Assembly: GCA_947508055.1 (NCBI GenBank)
Contig: CANNRR010000014.1
Location: forward strand, 1-40,915
Reading direction: 5' to 3'
DNA: 40,915 nt
Source of the DNA: Burkholderiales bacterium
Lineage (GTDB): Bacteria > Pseudomonadota > Gammaproteobacteria > Burkholderiales > Burkholderiaceae_C
Each line of letters opens with the position of its first letter. The stretch's first letter is position 1. The notes under the pieces are model-generated. The model saw only the letters and a list, made by a program, of their open reading frames with translations. It did not search any database and was not told the origin of the DNA. A program made the position numbers and the translations under genes. This document shows positions 7,577 through 15,586 of the stretch, piece after piece.

Positions 7577-9635
7577 TCGTGCCACCCTCGGGCGACACAT
7601 CGCAATGCAACCAGACTCCAAACGCTGCACCTGATGAAACTTCGCCAGAGTCGCCGATGTTGGTGGCACGGATGGCTCCACCGTAACGCTCCACCAGCCC
7701 CAAGCTGATCCACAGCCCCAGTCCGGTGCCATCGTTTTTGGTGGTGAAGAATGGGCTGAACAGTCGCTCCCGAATGGCATCGCTCAGTCCGCCTCCGGTG
7801 TCGCAAACCTCTGACAGCACACCCGGGTGGCCTTGCGCATCAGATTGGTCGCGCGTACGCAAAGTCAGAGTGCCCCCATCGGGCATGGCTTGTATGGCGT
7901 TGGTCATCAGGTTGATAAACACCTGCTGCAGTTCCTGCCGATTGATGGATGCATGCAAGGTGGCGGCTAACTGTCGCTCCACCCTGATTTTTGTGCGCCC
8001 CAGCAAGTGTTCGACCAGCACGAGTGAACTGCTGAGCGCGGCGTTCACATCTACCGCTTCCACGTAGCCGGCGTAGTCGTTGGGCCGGGCGTATTGCAGC
8101 AACTGGGTCACGATCAGGCGCATGCGGTCCACCTGTTGGTCCATCAGCTTGAGTTCGGTCTGCACGGGTTCGACATGCTCGCCCAAAATCTCGCGCATCA
8201 GGTCCAAGTTGCCCTGCATTACCGCAATCGGGTTGTTGATTTCGTGTGCCACGCTGGCCGTGAGCTGGCCGATGGTCGCTAGCCTTTCCGACTTGACCAG
8301 CTGCGCCTGCGCCTGTTGCAACGACTGGTTGCTGAGCGACAACTCCTGCGTGCGCTCGGCCACGATGGCGTCGAGCTCAAAACCCCAGCGTTGCAGGACC
8401 TGCGTGTTGTCGTCAATCAGGTCCAGCAGTTGGTCGAGATGGTTGGCCAGCGCGCCGAGTTCGTCGTGGGCGACGGCCTCGCCTACGCGCGCATTGAACT
8501 CACCCTCCTCAACACGCTGCATGGTGCGGTTCATGCGCTCGACCGGTTGAAAAATGCTGCGGGCTCGATGGACGGAAAACCATGCTGCCAGTACCATGGC
8601 CACCCCAAATATGCCCACAATGAGCAACAGAATGCCGTACTTGGTCATACGGTAAGGCGTCTCCAGGTAGCCGACATACAGCATGCCCACGCGCTGACCC
8701 GCGCCATCGACCAGAGGTTCGTAGCCCGACACATACCAGTCGTTGACGACAAATGCGCGGTCCAGCCAGGTCTCACCGCGCTCCAAGACGGCGTCGTGAA
8801 CGGCTTTGGATACGCGGGTGCCAATGGCCCGTTTGTCCTGGAACAGGCGCACGTTGGTGGTGATGCGAACATCGTCCAGAAACAGGGTGGCCGTGCCCAC
8901 GCTGCCCAGCGGCAACGAGCCTTGCGGGTACACAATTTTGTTGATGTGGTCGATGAGCGGAAGGTTCTGGTTCAGCAATACACCGGCGCGCAACCAGGCC
9001 ACCACCTCCCCCGTAGCACTGCGCACGGGTACGGTGGACAGCATGACCAGCGCCTGCTCCTCGTGTGTGTGCTCGCTGGGGACGGCGCCCGCGGTGGGGA
9101 TGAGGGGTATATGCAGACGGTCGACCAGATGCGGCGCCAGCGCCGATAATTCGGTCTGGTTGAGGCGCTGAATTTGTGCGGATGCGCCGTCCTGGGGTTG
9201 GTCGGCAGGTAGGGCGACGGCGGTGTCGGTGTCTGCACCGCTATCAGCGTCCCAACTGGCGGTCAACAGCTGTCCCTTGGGGCCATAAAGGTTGAGGAAG
9301 TCAAAACCCAGACGCTGCTGGGCTTGTGTAAGTTGCGCCTTGAGTGCCGGTTTACTCTTCCCGTCGAGCGCCAGCGCCAGCGCGTGTGATCCGGCGATGG
9401 CCTGTGTGCCCGATCCCACTTCGTTTTGCACCTGGCCAAAATAGCCGTGCGCCACGGCCAAGTCACTTCGTACCTTGGTGATCAGCAAGCGATCAAAAGC
9501 CGAGTTACCCCAGATGACCAGGGCACCTAGCAAAAGAGGTAACACCACCACCAGGGGCAGCAGCGACAACACTATCAACTTGTGGCGCACCGAAAGGCGT
9601 TGCCACGGTCTGTTTGTCTTCGACCAGGCGGTCAT
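7566..9635 (-). CDS. membrane sensor histidine kinase (NtrB-like output), FDH-linked
   Basis: 689 residues. An N-terminal membrane helix (LIVLSLLPLVVVLPLLLGAL) is followed by a periplasmic sensor of about 280 residues with a cache-like look (VNDWYVSGYEPLVDGAGQRVGMLYVG). A second helix (GILLLIVGIFGVAMVLAA), a HAMP domain, a short coiled coil and the kinase core follow. The H-box is ASVAHEINNP with phospho-acceptor H464; N-box NLMTNAIQAM, G1 CDTGGG, F-box FFTTK and G2 GTGLGL are all intact. Together with the adjacent sigma-54-type regulator it should form a two-component system; the ligand is unknown, and formate or another periplasmic signal is only a guess. ATG at 9635 overlaps the regulator's stop as ATGA; an ATG at 9647 is also in frame. 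Confidence 0.93.
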   Translation of the reverse strand: MTAWSKTNRPWQRLSVRHKLIVLSLLPLVVVLPLLLGALVIWGNSAFDRLLITKVRSDLAVAHGYFGQVQNEVGSGTQAIAGSHALALALDGKSKPALKAQLTQAQQRLGFDFLNLYGPKGQLLTASWDADSGADTDTAVALPADQPQDGASAQIQRLNQTELSALAPHLVDRLHIPLIPTAGAVPSEHTHEEQALVMLSTVPVRSATGEVVAWLRAGVLLNQNLPLIDHINKIVYPQGSLPLGSVGTATLFLDDVRITTNVRLFQDKRAIGTRVSKAVHDAVLERGETWLDRAFVVNDWYVSGYEPLVDGAGQRVGMLYVGYLETPYRMTKYGILLLIVGIFGVAMVLAAWFSVHRARSIFQPVERMNRTMQRVEEGEFNARVGEAVAHDELGALANHLDQLLDLIDDNTQVLQRWGFELDAIVAERTQELSLSNQSLQQAQAQLVKSERLATIGQLTASVAHEINNPIAVMQGNLDLMREILGEHVEPVQTELKLMDQQVDRMRLIVTQLLQYARPNDYAGYVEAVDVNAALSSSLVLVEHLLGRTKIRVERQLAATLHASINRQELQQVFINLMTNAIQAMPDGGTLTLRTRDQSDAQGHPGVLSEVCDTGGGLSDAIRERLFSPFFTTKNDGTGLGLWISLGLVERYGGAIRATNIGDSGEVSSGAAFGVWLHCDVSPEGGTINA

Positions 9636-11026
9636 GGGCTGGACCATTCGGCACAGCGTCGCTCCAGCGTGCGCCGGGAAATTCCCAACAGCGCAGAGGC
9701 GCGCGTTTTGTCGCCCTGCACCGAGTCCAGTACCGACTGGATGTGCTGCTTTTCCAAAGACTGCAAGTTGGTGGCCGAAGTACCTGCAAGGCTCGCTGGG
9801 GCGGGTGCCGCGCCGTACAGCGCGGAGACATTGAGTTCGCCCAATATCAGCGAACGCTCTACCAGGTTACGCAACTCGCGCGCATTGCCTGGCCATGCGT
9901 ACTGCATCAGGTAGTCCATCTGCGCGCCTGTGATCTGCAGCGGTGATATGCCGTTGCCAGACACCAGGTGGGCCATGAAGTGCTGCACCAGTTCAGCGAT
10001 GTCTTCCTTGTGCTCGCGCAAGGGCTTGAGCGCGATGTCCACCACCTGCAGACGGTAGTACAGGTCTTTGCGAAAGCGTCCTGCTTCCACCTCGTGTGGC
10101 AGGCATCGATTGGTGGCCGCCATGATGCGCACGTTGACGGGCACCAGTTGGGTGCTGCCTACCGGTCGCACGCGCAGGTCTTCCACCGCGCGCAGCAGGG
10201 CGGCTTGCAGCGGCAGCGGCAGGTCGGCCACTTCGTCCAAAAACAGGGTACCGCCTTGGGCGTAATAAAACAGGCCATCGCGCGCGCTGGATGCGCCCGC
10301 GAACGCTCCCTTGGCGTGACCAAACAGTGTGCTCTCCATATGCTCTGGCGAAATGGATGCGCAGTTGACCGGCACAAACTGTCCGCTGGCGCGCGGACTT
10401 AAGGCGTGCAGGGCGCGAGCGACCAGTTCTTTGCCGGTGCCGGATTCACCTTGTAACAGCACCGTGCTGTCCACCGCAGCCACACGGGTCAGCGTTTCAC
10501 GCAAGGCACGCATGTAGGCCGAGCTACCAATCAAACCAGTGGTACTGCCGGTCTGGCGTGAGAGGGTGTGGCGCAGCACGAAGTTTTCGCGTTGCAGGCG
10601 CGACGATTCGAAACAGTGTTTGATGGCGTTGAGCATCTGAGGAACCCGAAACGGCTTGAGGATGAAGTCTGACGCGCCCGCGCGCAGCGCCTCAATGGCG
10701 GTTTCCAGGTCCGCAAATGCGGTAATCAAAATCACGTGACCACGGTAACCCCCATCGCGCAGAGTCTTGAGCCAGCCCACACCGCTTTGGCCGGGTAGTG
10801 CAATGTCCAAAATGATCAGATCAACGTGCTGTGCCTGAAGGAATTGGGCACCCTCTTCGGCGCTGCCCGCACTGTGCACGGTGCGACAGCGTGGCACAAG
10901 CGTTTTGGCCAGAAAATTGCGCATGCCGGGTTCGTCGTCCACGACCAGGATCGACCAGTCGGGCCAGCCTTCGACCGGTCGTGAAGGCGTAGCTTCTGGC
11001 AAGGTTGGTGTCATCGGGTGGGTCAT
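9632..11026 (-). CDS. NtrC-family response regulator with GAFAGA variant
   Basis: 464 residues in the standard order. The receiver domain has acidic pocket D30/D31, phospho-acceptor D74 (LIILDIALP) and K124. The AAA+ sigma-54 activator domain has Walker A GESGTGKE at 193-200 and Walker B TLFLDE at 260-265, plus the R-finger region KDLYYRLQV. A Fis-type helix-turn-helix (TRASALLGISRRTLERR) ends the protein. The sigma-54 contact loop reads GAFAGA (240-245) instead of the canonical GAFTGA; I checked this in the DNA at about 10296-10313. It is divergent from the FDH operon, and the gap between them contains paired palindromes and a -24/-12-like promoter, so the FDH operon is the likely target. 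Confidence 0.93.
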   Translation of the reverse strand: MTHPMTPTLPEATPSRPVEGWPDWSILVVDDEPGMRNFLAKTLVPRCRTVHSAGSAEEGAQFLQAQHVDLIILDIALPGQSGVGWLKTLRDGGYRGHVILITAFADLETAIEALRAGASDFILKPFRVPQMLNAIKHCFESSRLQRENFVLRHTLSRQTGSTTGLIGSSAYMRALRETLTRVAAVDSTVLLQGESGTGKELVARALHALSPRASGQFVPVNCASISPEHMESTLFGHAKGAFAGASSARDGLFYYAQGGTLFLDEVADLPLPLQAALLRAVEDLRVRPVGSTQLVPVNVRIMAATNRCLPHEVEAGRFRKDLYYRLQVVDIALKPLREHKEDIAELVQHFMAHLVSGNGISPLQITGAQMDYLMQYAWPGNARELRNLVERSLILGELNVSALYGAAPAPASLAGTSATNLQSLEKQHIQSVLDSVQGDKTRASALLGISRRTLERRCAEWSSP

Positions 11027-11130
11027 AGGGCGTTTGAATTCTATTGGCAGACCTGAGTAATTTAGTCGGGTAAAAATATATCTGGAACCAATTTTCGGTC
11101 TAACTTGTTGTGAGCTTACAGGCCAGTGCG

Positions 11131-11166
11131 CGACTGTGTGTCGATGTTTTGCGACAACTTGTCGCA
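11131..11166. promoter_or_regulatory. tandem enhancer-like palindromes CGAC-N5-GTCG
   Basis: Two copies of CGAC-N5-GTCG lie at 11131-11143 and 11152-11164. Their centres are 21 bp apart, two helical turns, as expected for cooperative NtrC-type dimers. The second copy extends to a perfect 17-bp palindrome, TGCGACAACTTGTCGCA (11150-11166). They lie about 115-135 bp upstream of the -24/-12-like site and between the regulator gene and the FDH operon. Binding by the 9632-11026 regulator is inference. Confidence 0.6.
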
Positions 11167-11271
11167 GGCGATTGCGCAGTCTGGCATTTTTGGTGGTTGA
11201 GTGCCCGATTTTTTGAAATCATTTTCTGAGATCCCGAGTTGACCGAGTTTTCTTGATGAGTCCATGTTGTC

Positions 11272-11287
11272 TGGCATGAAAGATGCG
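11272..11287 (+). promoter_or_regulatory. sigma-54 promoter candidate of the FDH operon
   Basis: TGGCATGAAAGATGCG matches the consensus TGGCACG-N4-TTGCA at the essential GG and GC with the required 12-bp register between them. It is about 185 bp upstream of the first FDH-operon gene and downstream of the paired palindromes. The remaining bases of the 445-bp gap 11027-11471 show no coding sequence. Confidence 0.55.
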
Positions 11288-11471
11288 TTGGAGCAACATG
11301 CATGCGACGCACGTGTGCAATGGTCGCGAAGGGCACTGGTCTGCGTGGCGCCGCCTGACTTGCCCTGAGAGGGTTTGCCCACTTGTTGATGCGTGCGCTT
11401 GTTGCTAAATTCCGCCGCAAACCCGCTATGCATTTCCGTGCATACGAGCGAATCACAAGAGGAGCCTGTTC

Positions 11472-11675
11472 ATGTCTTCATCCCCTTCCAAACTGTCGCG
11501 TCGCACGCTGTTTGCCGGCGCCGGCACCGTGGGTGCATTGGCCGCCGCAGTGGGCGTTCTGCCTGCCGCGCCAACTGTTGTGCAGGCGTCTGTACCCAAG
11601 CCCAAGCCAGAACGCGGCGGCGGGTACGAGTTGAGTGCGCACGTCAAGCAGTATTACAAGACGACTCTGGTCTGA
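11472..11675 (+). CDS. formate dehydrogenase region Tat-signal peptide protein
   Basis: 67 residues that consist mostly of a Tat signal: SRRTLFAGAGTVGALAAA followed by an Ala-rich cleavage zone. A short mature tail (KPKPERGGGYELSAHVKQYYKTTLV) ends the protein. This matches the small 'formate dehydrogenase region TAT target' family that precedes FDH alpha in many proteobacteria. It is expected to be exported folded and may be an FDH subunit or assembly factor; the tail's YxLSxHVxxYYxTT pattern is the conserved part as I remember it. A strong AGAGGAG precedes the ATG. It opens the FDH operon, 34 bp before fdhA. Confidence 0.88.
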   Translation: MSSSPSKLSRRTLFAGAGTVGALAAAVGVLPAAPTVVQASVPKPKPERGGGYELSAHVKQYYKTTLV

Positions 11676-11709
11676 TTTCGCATTTTTTTCCCGGCTTTCG
11701 GAGACATTC

Positions 11710-14673
11710 ATGTTGCTAACCAAAAAATCTGAATCGGTGGGTGCAAACCAGCGCTCGACCTTTGTGCACAGCCTGCGCCGGGGCTTGGCGCACGCCTTGC
11801 CTACGATGGACAGGCGCGCATTTTTGCGTCGCTCGGGCCTCGGCGTTGGTGTTGGCTTTGCGGCTTCGCAGCTCACATTGGTGAAGAAGGCGCAAGCCGC
11901 GATCGGAGAGGCCGCGGTTGGTAAGGGCAAAGTTGAAGTCAAGCGCACAGTGTGCACACACTGCTCGGTTGGCTGCGCGGTGGACGCGGTGGTAGAGAAC
12001 GGCGTGTGGGTGCGCCAGGAGCCGGTGTTTGACTCGCCGATCAACTTGGGGGCGCATTGCGCCAAGGGCGCTGCACTGCGTGAGCATGGCCATGGTGAGT
12101 ACCGCCTGCGCTACCCCATGAAACTGGTCAATGGCAAATACGAGCGCATCAGCTGGGACACAGCATTGACCGAGATCAGCGCCAAACTGCTGGACCTCAA
12201 GAAGGCCAGCGGACCCGACTCGATCTACTGGATCGGCTCGAGCAAGCACAACAACGAGCAGGCGTATCTGATGCGCAAGTTCGTCAGCTTTTGGGGCAGC
12301 AACAACTGCGACCATCAGGCGCGCATCTGCCACTCCACCACGGTGGCTGGCGTTGCCAACACCTGGGGCTACGGTGCGATGACCAATTCGTACAACGACA
12401 TGCAGAACAGCAAATGCGCCATGTATATCGGCTCCAACGCCGCTGAGGCGCACCCGGTCAGCATGCTGCATATGTTGCACGCCAAGGAAACCGGCACCAA
12501 GATGATTGTGGTGGACCCGCGCTTCACTCGCACCGCCGCAAAGGCTGACGAATTTGTACGCATTCGTTCGGGCTCTGACATCCCGTTCCTGTTTGGCGTG
12601 CTGTACCACGTCTTCAAGAATGGCTGGGAAGACAAGCAATACATCAACGACCGCGTCTTTGGCATGGACAGGGTCAAGGAAGACGTAATGGCCAAGTGGA
12701 CGCCAGACAAGGTGGAAGAGGCCTGCGGCGTGAAGGAAGAGCAGGTCTTCAAAGTCGCCAAGATGATGAGTGACAACCGGCCCAGCACGCTGGTCTGGTG
12801 CATGGGCCAGACCCAGCACACCATTGGCAACGCCATGGTGCGTGCGTCGTGCATTTTGCAACTGGCCCTGGGCAATGTGGGCAAGTCGGGCGGCGGCACC
12901 AATATCTTCCGCGGTCATGACAACGTGCAGGGCGCGACTGACGTGGGCCCCAACCCCGATTCGCTGCCAGGTTACTACGGCATTGTGGACGGCTCCTGGA
13001 AACATTTTGCCAAAGTGTGGGGCGTGGACTACGAGTGGATCAAGAAGCAGTTCGCATCCCCCGCCATGATGACCAAGCCTGGTATCACCGTGTCGCGCTG
13101 GATTGATGGTGTGCTGGAAAAGAACGAGCTGATCGACCAGGACTCCAATCTGCGCGGCGTGTTCTATTGGGGCCATTCGCCCAACTCGCAGACGCGTGGT
13201 CTGGAGATGAAGCGCGCCATGGACAGGCTCGACCTGCTGGTGGTGGTGGACCCCTACCCGTCGGCAACTGCTGCCATGGCGGCCATGCCTGGCAAGGCTG
13301 AAGACCTGAACCCCAACCGTGCCGTGTACCTGCTGCCCGCCGCCACGCAGTTTGAGACTTCGGGCTCAGTCACTGCATCGAATCGCTCGCTGCAGTGGCG
13401 CGAAAAAGTGATCGAACCGTTGTGGGAAAGTCGCAGCGACCACATGATCATGCAGCAGTTTGCCGACCGTCTTGGTTTTGGCAAAGAGCTGTCCAAGAAC
13501 TTCAAGATGCAGCAGGTCAAAGGTCTGGACGAACCGGTGCCAGAAGACATCCTGCGCGAGATCAACAAGGGTGTCTGGACCATCGGCTACACCGGCCAGA
13601 GCCCTGAGCGCCTCAAGGCCCACATGCGCAACATGAACGCGTTTGACGTGAAGACGCTCAAGTGCAAAGGCAAGGTCATCGACAAAGAGACCGGCTACGA
13701 CATGAGTGGTGACTACTTTGGGCTGCCATGGCCTTGCTATGGCACTGCCGAACTCAAGCATCCCGGTTCGCCCAACCTGTACGACACCTCCAAGCACGTC
13801 ATGGACGGTGGCGGTAATTTTCGCGCCAACTTTGGTGTCGAGCGCGAGGGTAAGAGCCTGTTGTCCGAAGATGGCTCACATTCGCTGGGCGCCGACATCA
13901 CAACGGGCTATCCCGAGTTTGACCATGTGCTGCTCAAAAAGCTGGGTTGGTGGGACGATTTGACCGATGCCGAAAAGACTGCGGCCGAGGGCAAGAACTG
14001 GAAGACCGATTTGTCGGGAGGCATTCAGCGTGTGGTCATGAAGGTGCACGGGTGCCACCCGTTTGGCAACGCCAAGGCGCGTGCTGTGGTGTGGAATTTC
14101 CCTGACCCCATTCCACAACATCGCGAGCCGCTGTATGGAATTCGCCCCGACCTGGTGGCCAAGTACCCGACACACGACGACAAGAAGGCCTTCTGGCGCC
14201 TGCCCACGCTGTACAAGACGGTGCAGCAGAAGAATATTGCCGACAAGGTGCATGAGAAGTTCCCGCTCATCATGACGTCGGGTCGCTTGACCGAGTACGA
14301 AGGCGGCGGCGAAGAGACCCGCTCCAACCCCTGGCTGGCTGAGTTGCAACAGGAAGCATTCGTGGAGATCAACCCGCAGACAGCAACCGAGCGCGGTATC
14401 ACGAACGGCGGGCGCGTCTGGTTGTCCACTCCTACCGGTGCGCGCTTGAATGTGCAGGCCATGGTGACCGAGCGTGTCGGCACCAATACGGTGTGGATGC
14501 CGTTCCACTTCTCGGGGCGTTGGCAAGGTGCGGACATGTTGGCCTATTACCCGGATGGTGCACACCCGGTGGTGCGGGGTGAGGCGGTTAATACTGCAAC
14601 CACCTACGGCTACGACAGCGTCACCATGATGCAGGAAACCAAGACAACCATCTGCAATGTAGAGAAAGCTTGA
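11710..14673 (+). CDS. fdhA: periplasmic formate dehydrogenase, Mo/W-bis-MGD catalytic alpha subunit
   Basis: 987 residues from the ATG at 11710, which has GGAGA upstream; a longer in-frame start at 11635 would overlap the Tat-peptide gene. A Tat motif RRAFLRR (twin Arg at residues 35-36) follows an unusual N-terminal extension of about 32 residues. [4Fe-4S] ligands are C82, C85, C89 and C117. The metal ligand is a cysteine, C207, followed by the catalytic-type His208 (ARICHS), so this is the Cys and not the selenocysteine form. The C-terminal molydopterin-binding domain is present (LIMTSGRLTEYEGGGEETRSNPWLAEL, with NGGRVWLSTP and MPFHFSGRW). The reaction is formate oxidation to CO2 with electrons passed to beta and gamma subunits. 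The metal, Mo or W, cannot be read from sequence, but a tungstate importer lies in this window. Confidence 0.95.
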   Translation: MLLTKKSESVGANQRSTFVHSLRRGLAHALPTMDRRAFLRRSGLGVGVGFAASQLTLVKKAQAAIGEAAVGKGKVEVKRTVCTHCSVGCAVDAVVENGVWVRQEPVFDSPINLGAHCAKGAALREHGHGEYRLRYPMKLVNGKYERISWDTALTEISAKLLDLKKASGPDSIYWIGSSKHNNEQAYLMRKFVSFWGSNNCDHQARICHSTTVAGVANTWGYGAMTNSYNDMQNSKCAMYIGSNAAEAHPVSMLHMLHAKETGTKMIVVDPRFTRTAAKADEFVRIRSGSDIPFLFGVLYHVFKNGWEDKQYINDRVFGMDRVKEDVMAKWTPDKVEEACGVKEEQVFKVAKMMSDNRPSTLVWCMGQTQHTIGNAMVRASCILQLALGNVGKSGGGTNIFRGHDNVQGATDVGPNPDSLPGYYGIVDGSWKHFAKVWGVDYEWIKKQFASPAMMTKPGITVSRWIDGVLEKNELIDQDSNLRGVFYWGHSPNSQTRGLEMKRAMDRLDLLVVVDPYPSATAAMAAMPGKAEDLNPNRAVYLLPAATQFETSGSVTASNRSLQWREKVIEPLWESRSDHMIMQQFADRLGFGKELSKNFKMQQVKGLDEPVPEDILREINKGVWTIGYTGQSPERLKAHMRNMNAFDVKTLKCKGKVIDKETGYDMSGDYFGLPWPCYGTAELKHPGSPNLYDTSKHVMDGGGNFRANFGVEREGKSLLSEDGSHSLGADITTGYPEFDHVLLKKLGWWDDLTDAEKTAAEGKNWKTDLSGGIQRVVMKVHGCHPFGNAKARAVVWNFPDPIPQHREPLYGIRPDLVAKYPTHDDKKAFWRLPTLYKTVQQKNIADKVHEKFPLIMTSGRLTEYEGGGEETRSNPWLAELQQEAFVEINPQTATERGITNGGRVWLSTPTGARLNVQAMVTERVGTNTVWMPFHFSGRWQGADMLAYYPDGAHPVVRGEAVNTATTYGYDSVTMMQETKTTICNVEKA

Positions 14674-14722
14674 AACTTGCGGGACAGACCGAAGCGCAGC
14701 GTAGCTCTGTCGCCAACTGATT
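14671..14722 (+). repeat. junction hairpin element, copy 1 (fdhA-fdhB)
   Basis: It begins with the fdhA stop codon (TGAAAC-TTGCGGGACAGACC) and runs to CAACTGATTA just before the fdhB ribosome site. The stem GACAGA (14683-14688) pairs with TCTGTC (14706-14711). It is closely similar to the elements at 25390-25444 and 28747-28796. Confidence 0.75.
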
Positions 14723-14733
14723 AGGAGACTTTG

Positions 14734-15357
14734 ATGGCAAGAATGAAATTTATTTGCGACGCCGAGCGTTGCATTGAGTGCAACGGTTGTGTTACCGCCT
14801 GCAAGAACGAGCACGAGGTGCCCTGGGGCGTGAACCGCCGCCGTGTGGTCACCCTCAATGACGGTGTGCCAGGCGAAAAATCTATTTCGGTGGCCTGCAT
14901 GCACTGCAGCGATGCACCCTGTATGGCGGTCTGCCCAGTCAATTGTTTCTACAAGACCGACGAAGGCGTGGTGCTGCACGATAAGGATGTCTGCATCGGC
15001 TGCGGTTACTGCTCTTACGCCTGTCCGTTTGGAGCACCCCAGTTCCCGTCGCAAGGTGCGTTTGGTGTGCGCGGCAAGATGGATAAGTGCACCTTCTGCG
15101 CGGGGGGACCCGAAGAAAACGGCAGCCAGGCCGAGTTTGAAAAATATGGACGCAACCGACTGGCCGAGGGCAAGCTGCCGGCCTGTGCCGAAATGTGCTC
15201 GACCAAGGCTTTATTGGCCGGCGACGGCGATGTGGTGGCCGACATTTTGCGTAACCGTGTCGTGCAACGCGGCAAGGGTGCCGAGGTGTGGGGCTGGGGT
15301 ACCGCTTACGGGTCGAAGAAAGCCGGTCAGCCACCCGAGACAGGAGCCAAATCATGA
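14734..15357 (+). CDS. fdh3B: formate dehydrogenase beta subunit, four [4Fe-4S] clusters
   Basis: 207 residues. Cys motifs for four clusters are visible in order: CIECNGCVTACK, CMHCSDAPCMAVCP, CIGCGYCSYACP, and CTFC...CAEMCSTKAL. This is the DMSO-reductase-type electron-transfer subunit that carries electrons from the alpha subunit to cytochrome b. It has no signal peptide of its own, as usual for a subunit co-exported with the Tat-bearing alpha subunit. AGGAG at 14723-14727 supports the ATG at 14734 over a TTG at 14731. The stop overlaps the next ATG (ATGA). Confidence 0.95.
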   Translation: MARMKFICDAERCIECNGCVTACKNEHEVPWGVNRRRVVTLNDGVPGEKSISVACMHCSDAPCMAVCPVNCFYKTDEGVVLHDKDVCIGCGYCSYACPFGAPQFPSQGAFGVRGKMDKCTFCAGGPEENGSQAEFEKYGRNRLAEGKLPACAEMCSTKALLAGDGDVVADILRNRVVQRGKGAEVWGWGTAYGSKKAGQPPETGAKS

Positions 15358-15575
15358 TGCGTCTTTTGATTGTTATGGCGGCTTTGGCCACTCTTGCAGC
15401 CTGTGGCGAGAAGCCGCAGGCGCTGGGATTGCCCAAGTCAGATGCACCGTCCTACACTGGCACCGGCGGCACCTTCACCGCACCTGGCTGGAAAGCAGGC
15501 GACAAGACGGGCTGGGAACAGCACCTGAAGGCGCGCCAGCAGAATAGTCAGAACGACTATTCGAGAATGAACTAA
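15354..15575 (+). CDS. small lipoprotein of the FDH operon
   Basis: 73 residues. A short signal peptide ends in a lipobox LAAC (lipidated Cys17), so it should be membrane-anchored and exposed to the periplasm. The mature part contains LPKSDAP and GWEQHLKARQQ, which echo LPKSEAP and AWRQVRNN in the periplasmic N-terminal extension of the neighbouring cytochrome b subunit. ATGA overlap with the beta subunit and 11 bp to the gamma subunit place it firmly in the operon. It may help dock or seal the alpha/beta-gamma contact; that is inference. Confidence 0.85.
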   Translation: MMRLLIVMAALATLAACGEKPQALGLPKSDAPSYTGTGGTFTAPGWKAGDKTGWEQHLKARQQNSQNDYSRMN

Positions 15576-15586
15576 GAGGCACCCAC

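Noticed and set aside
11027-11471. FNR-type box (TTGAT-N4-ATCAA) for FDH or AOR
   Set aside because: No match with both half-sites in either upstream gap.
11710-12400. Selenocysteine codon (in-frame TGA) in fdhA
   Set aside because: The metal-ligand position reads TGC (C207); no in-frame TGA exists in the gene, so this is the Cys form.
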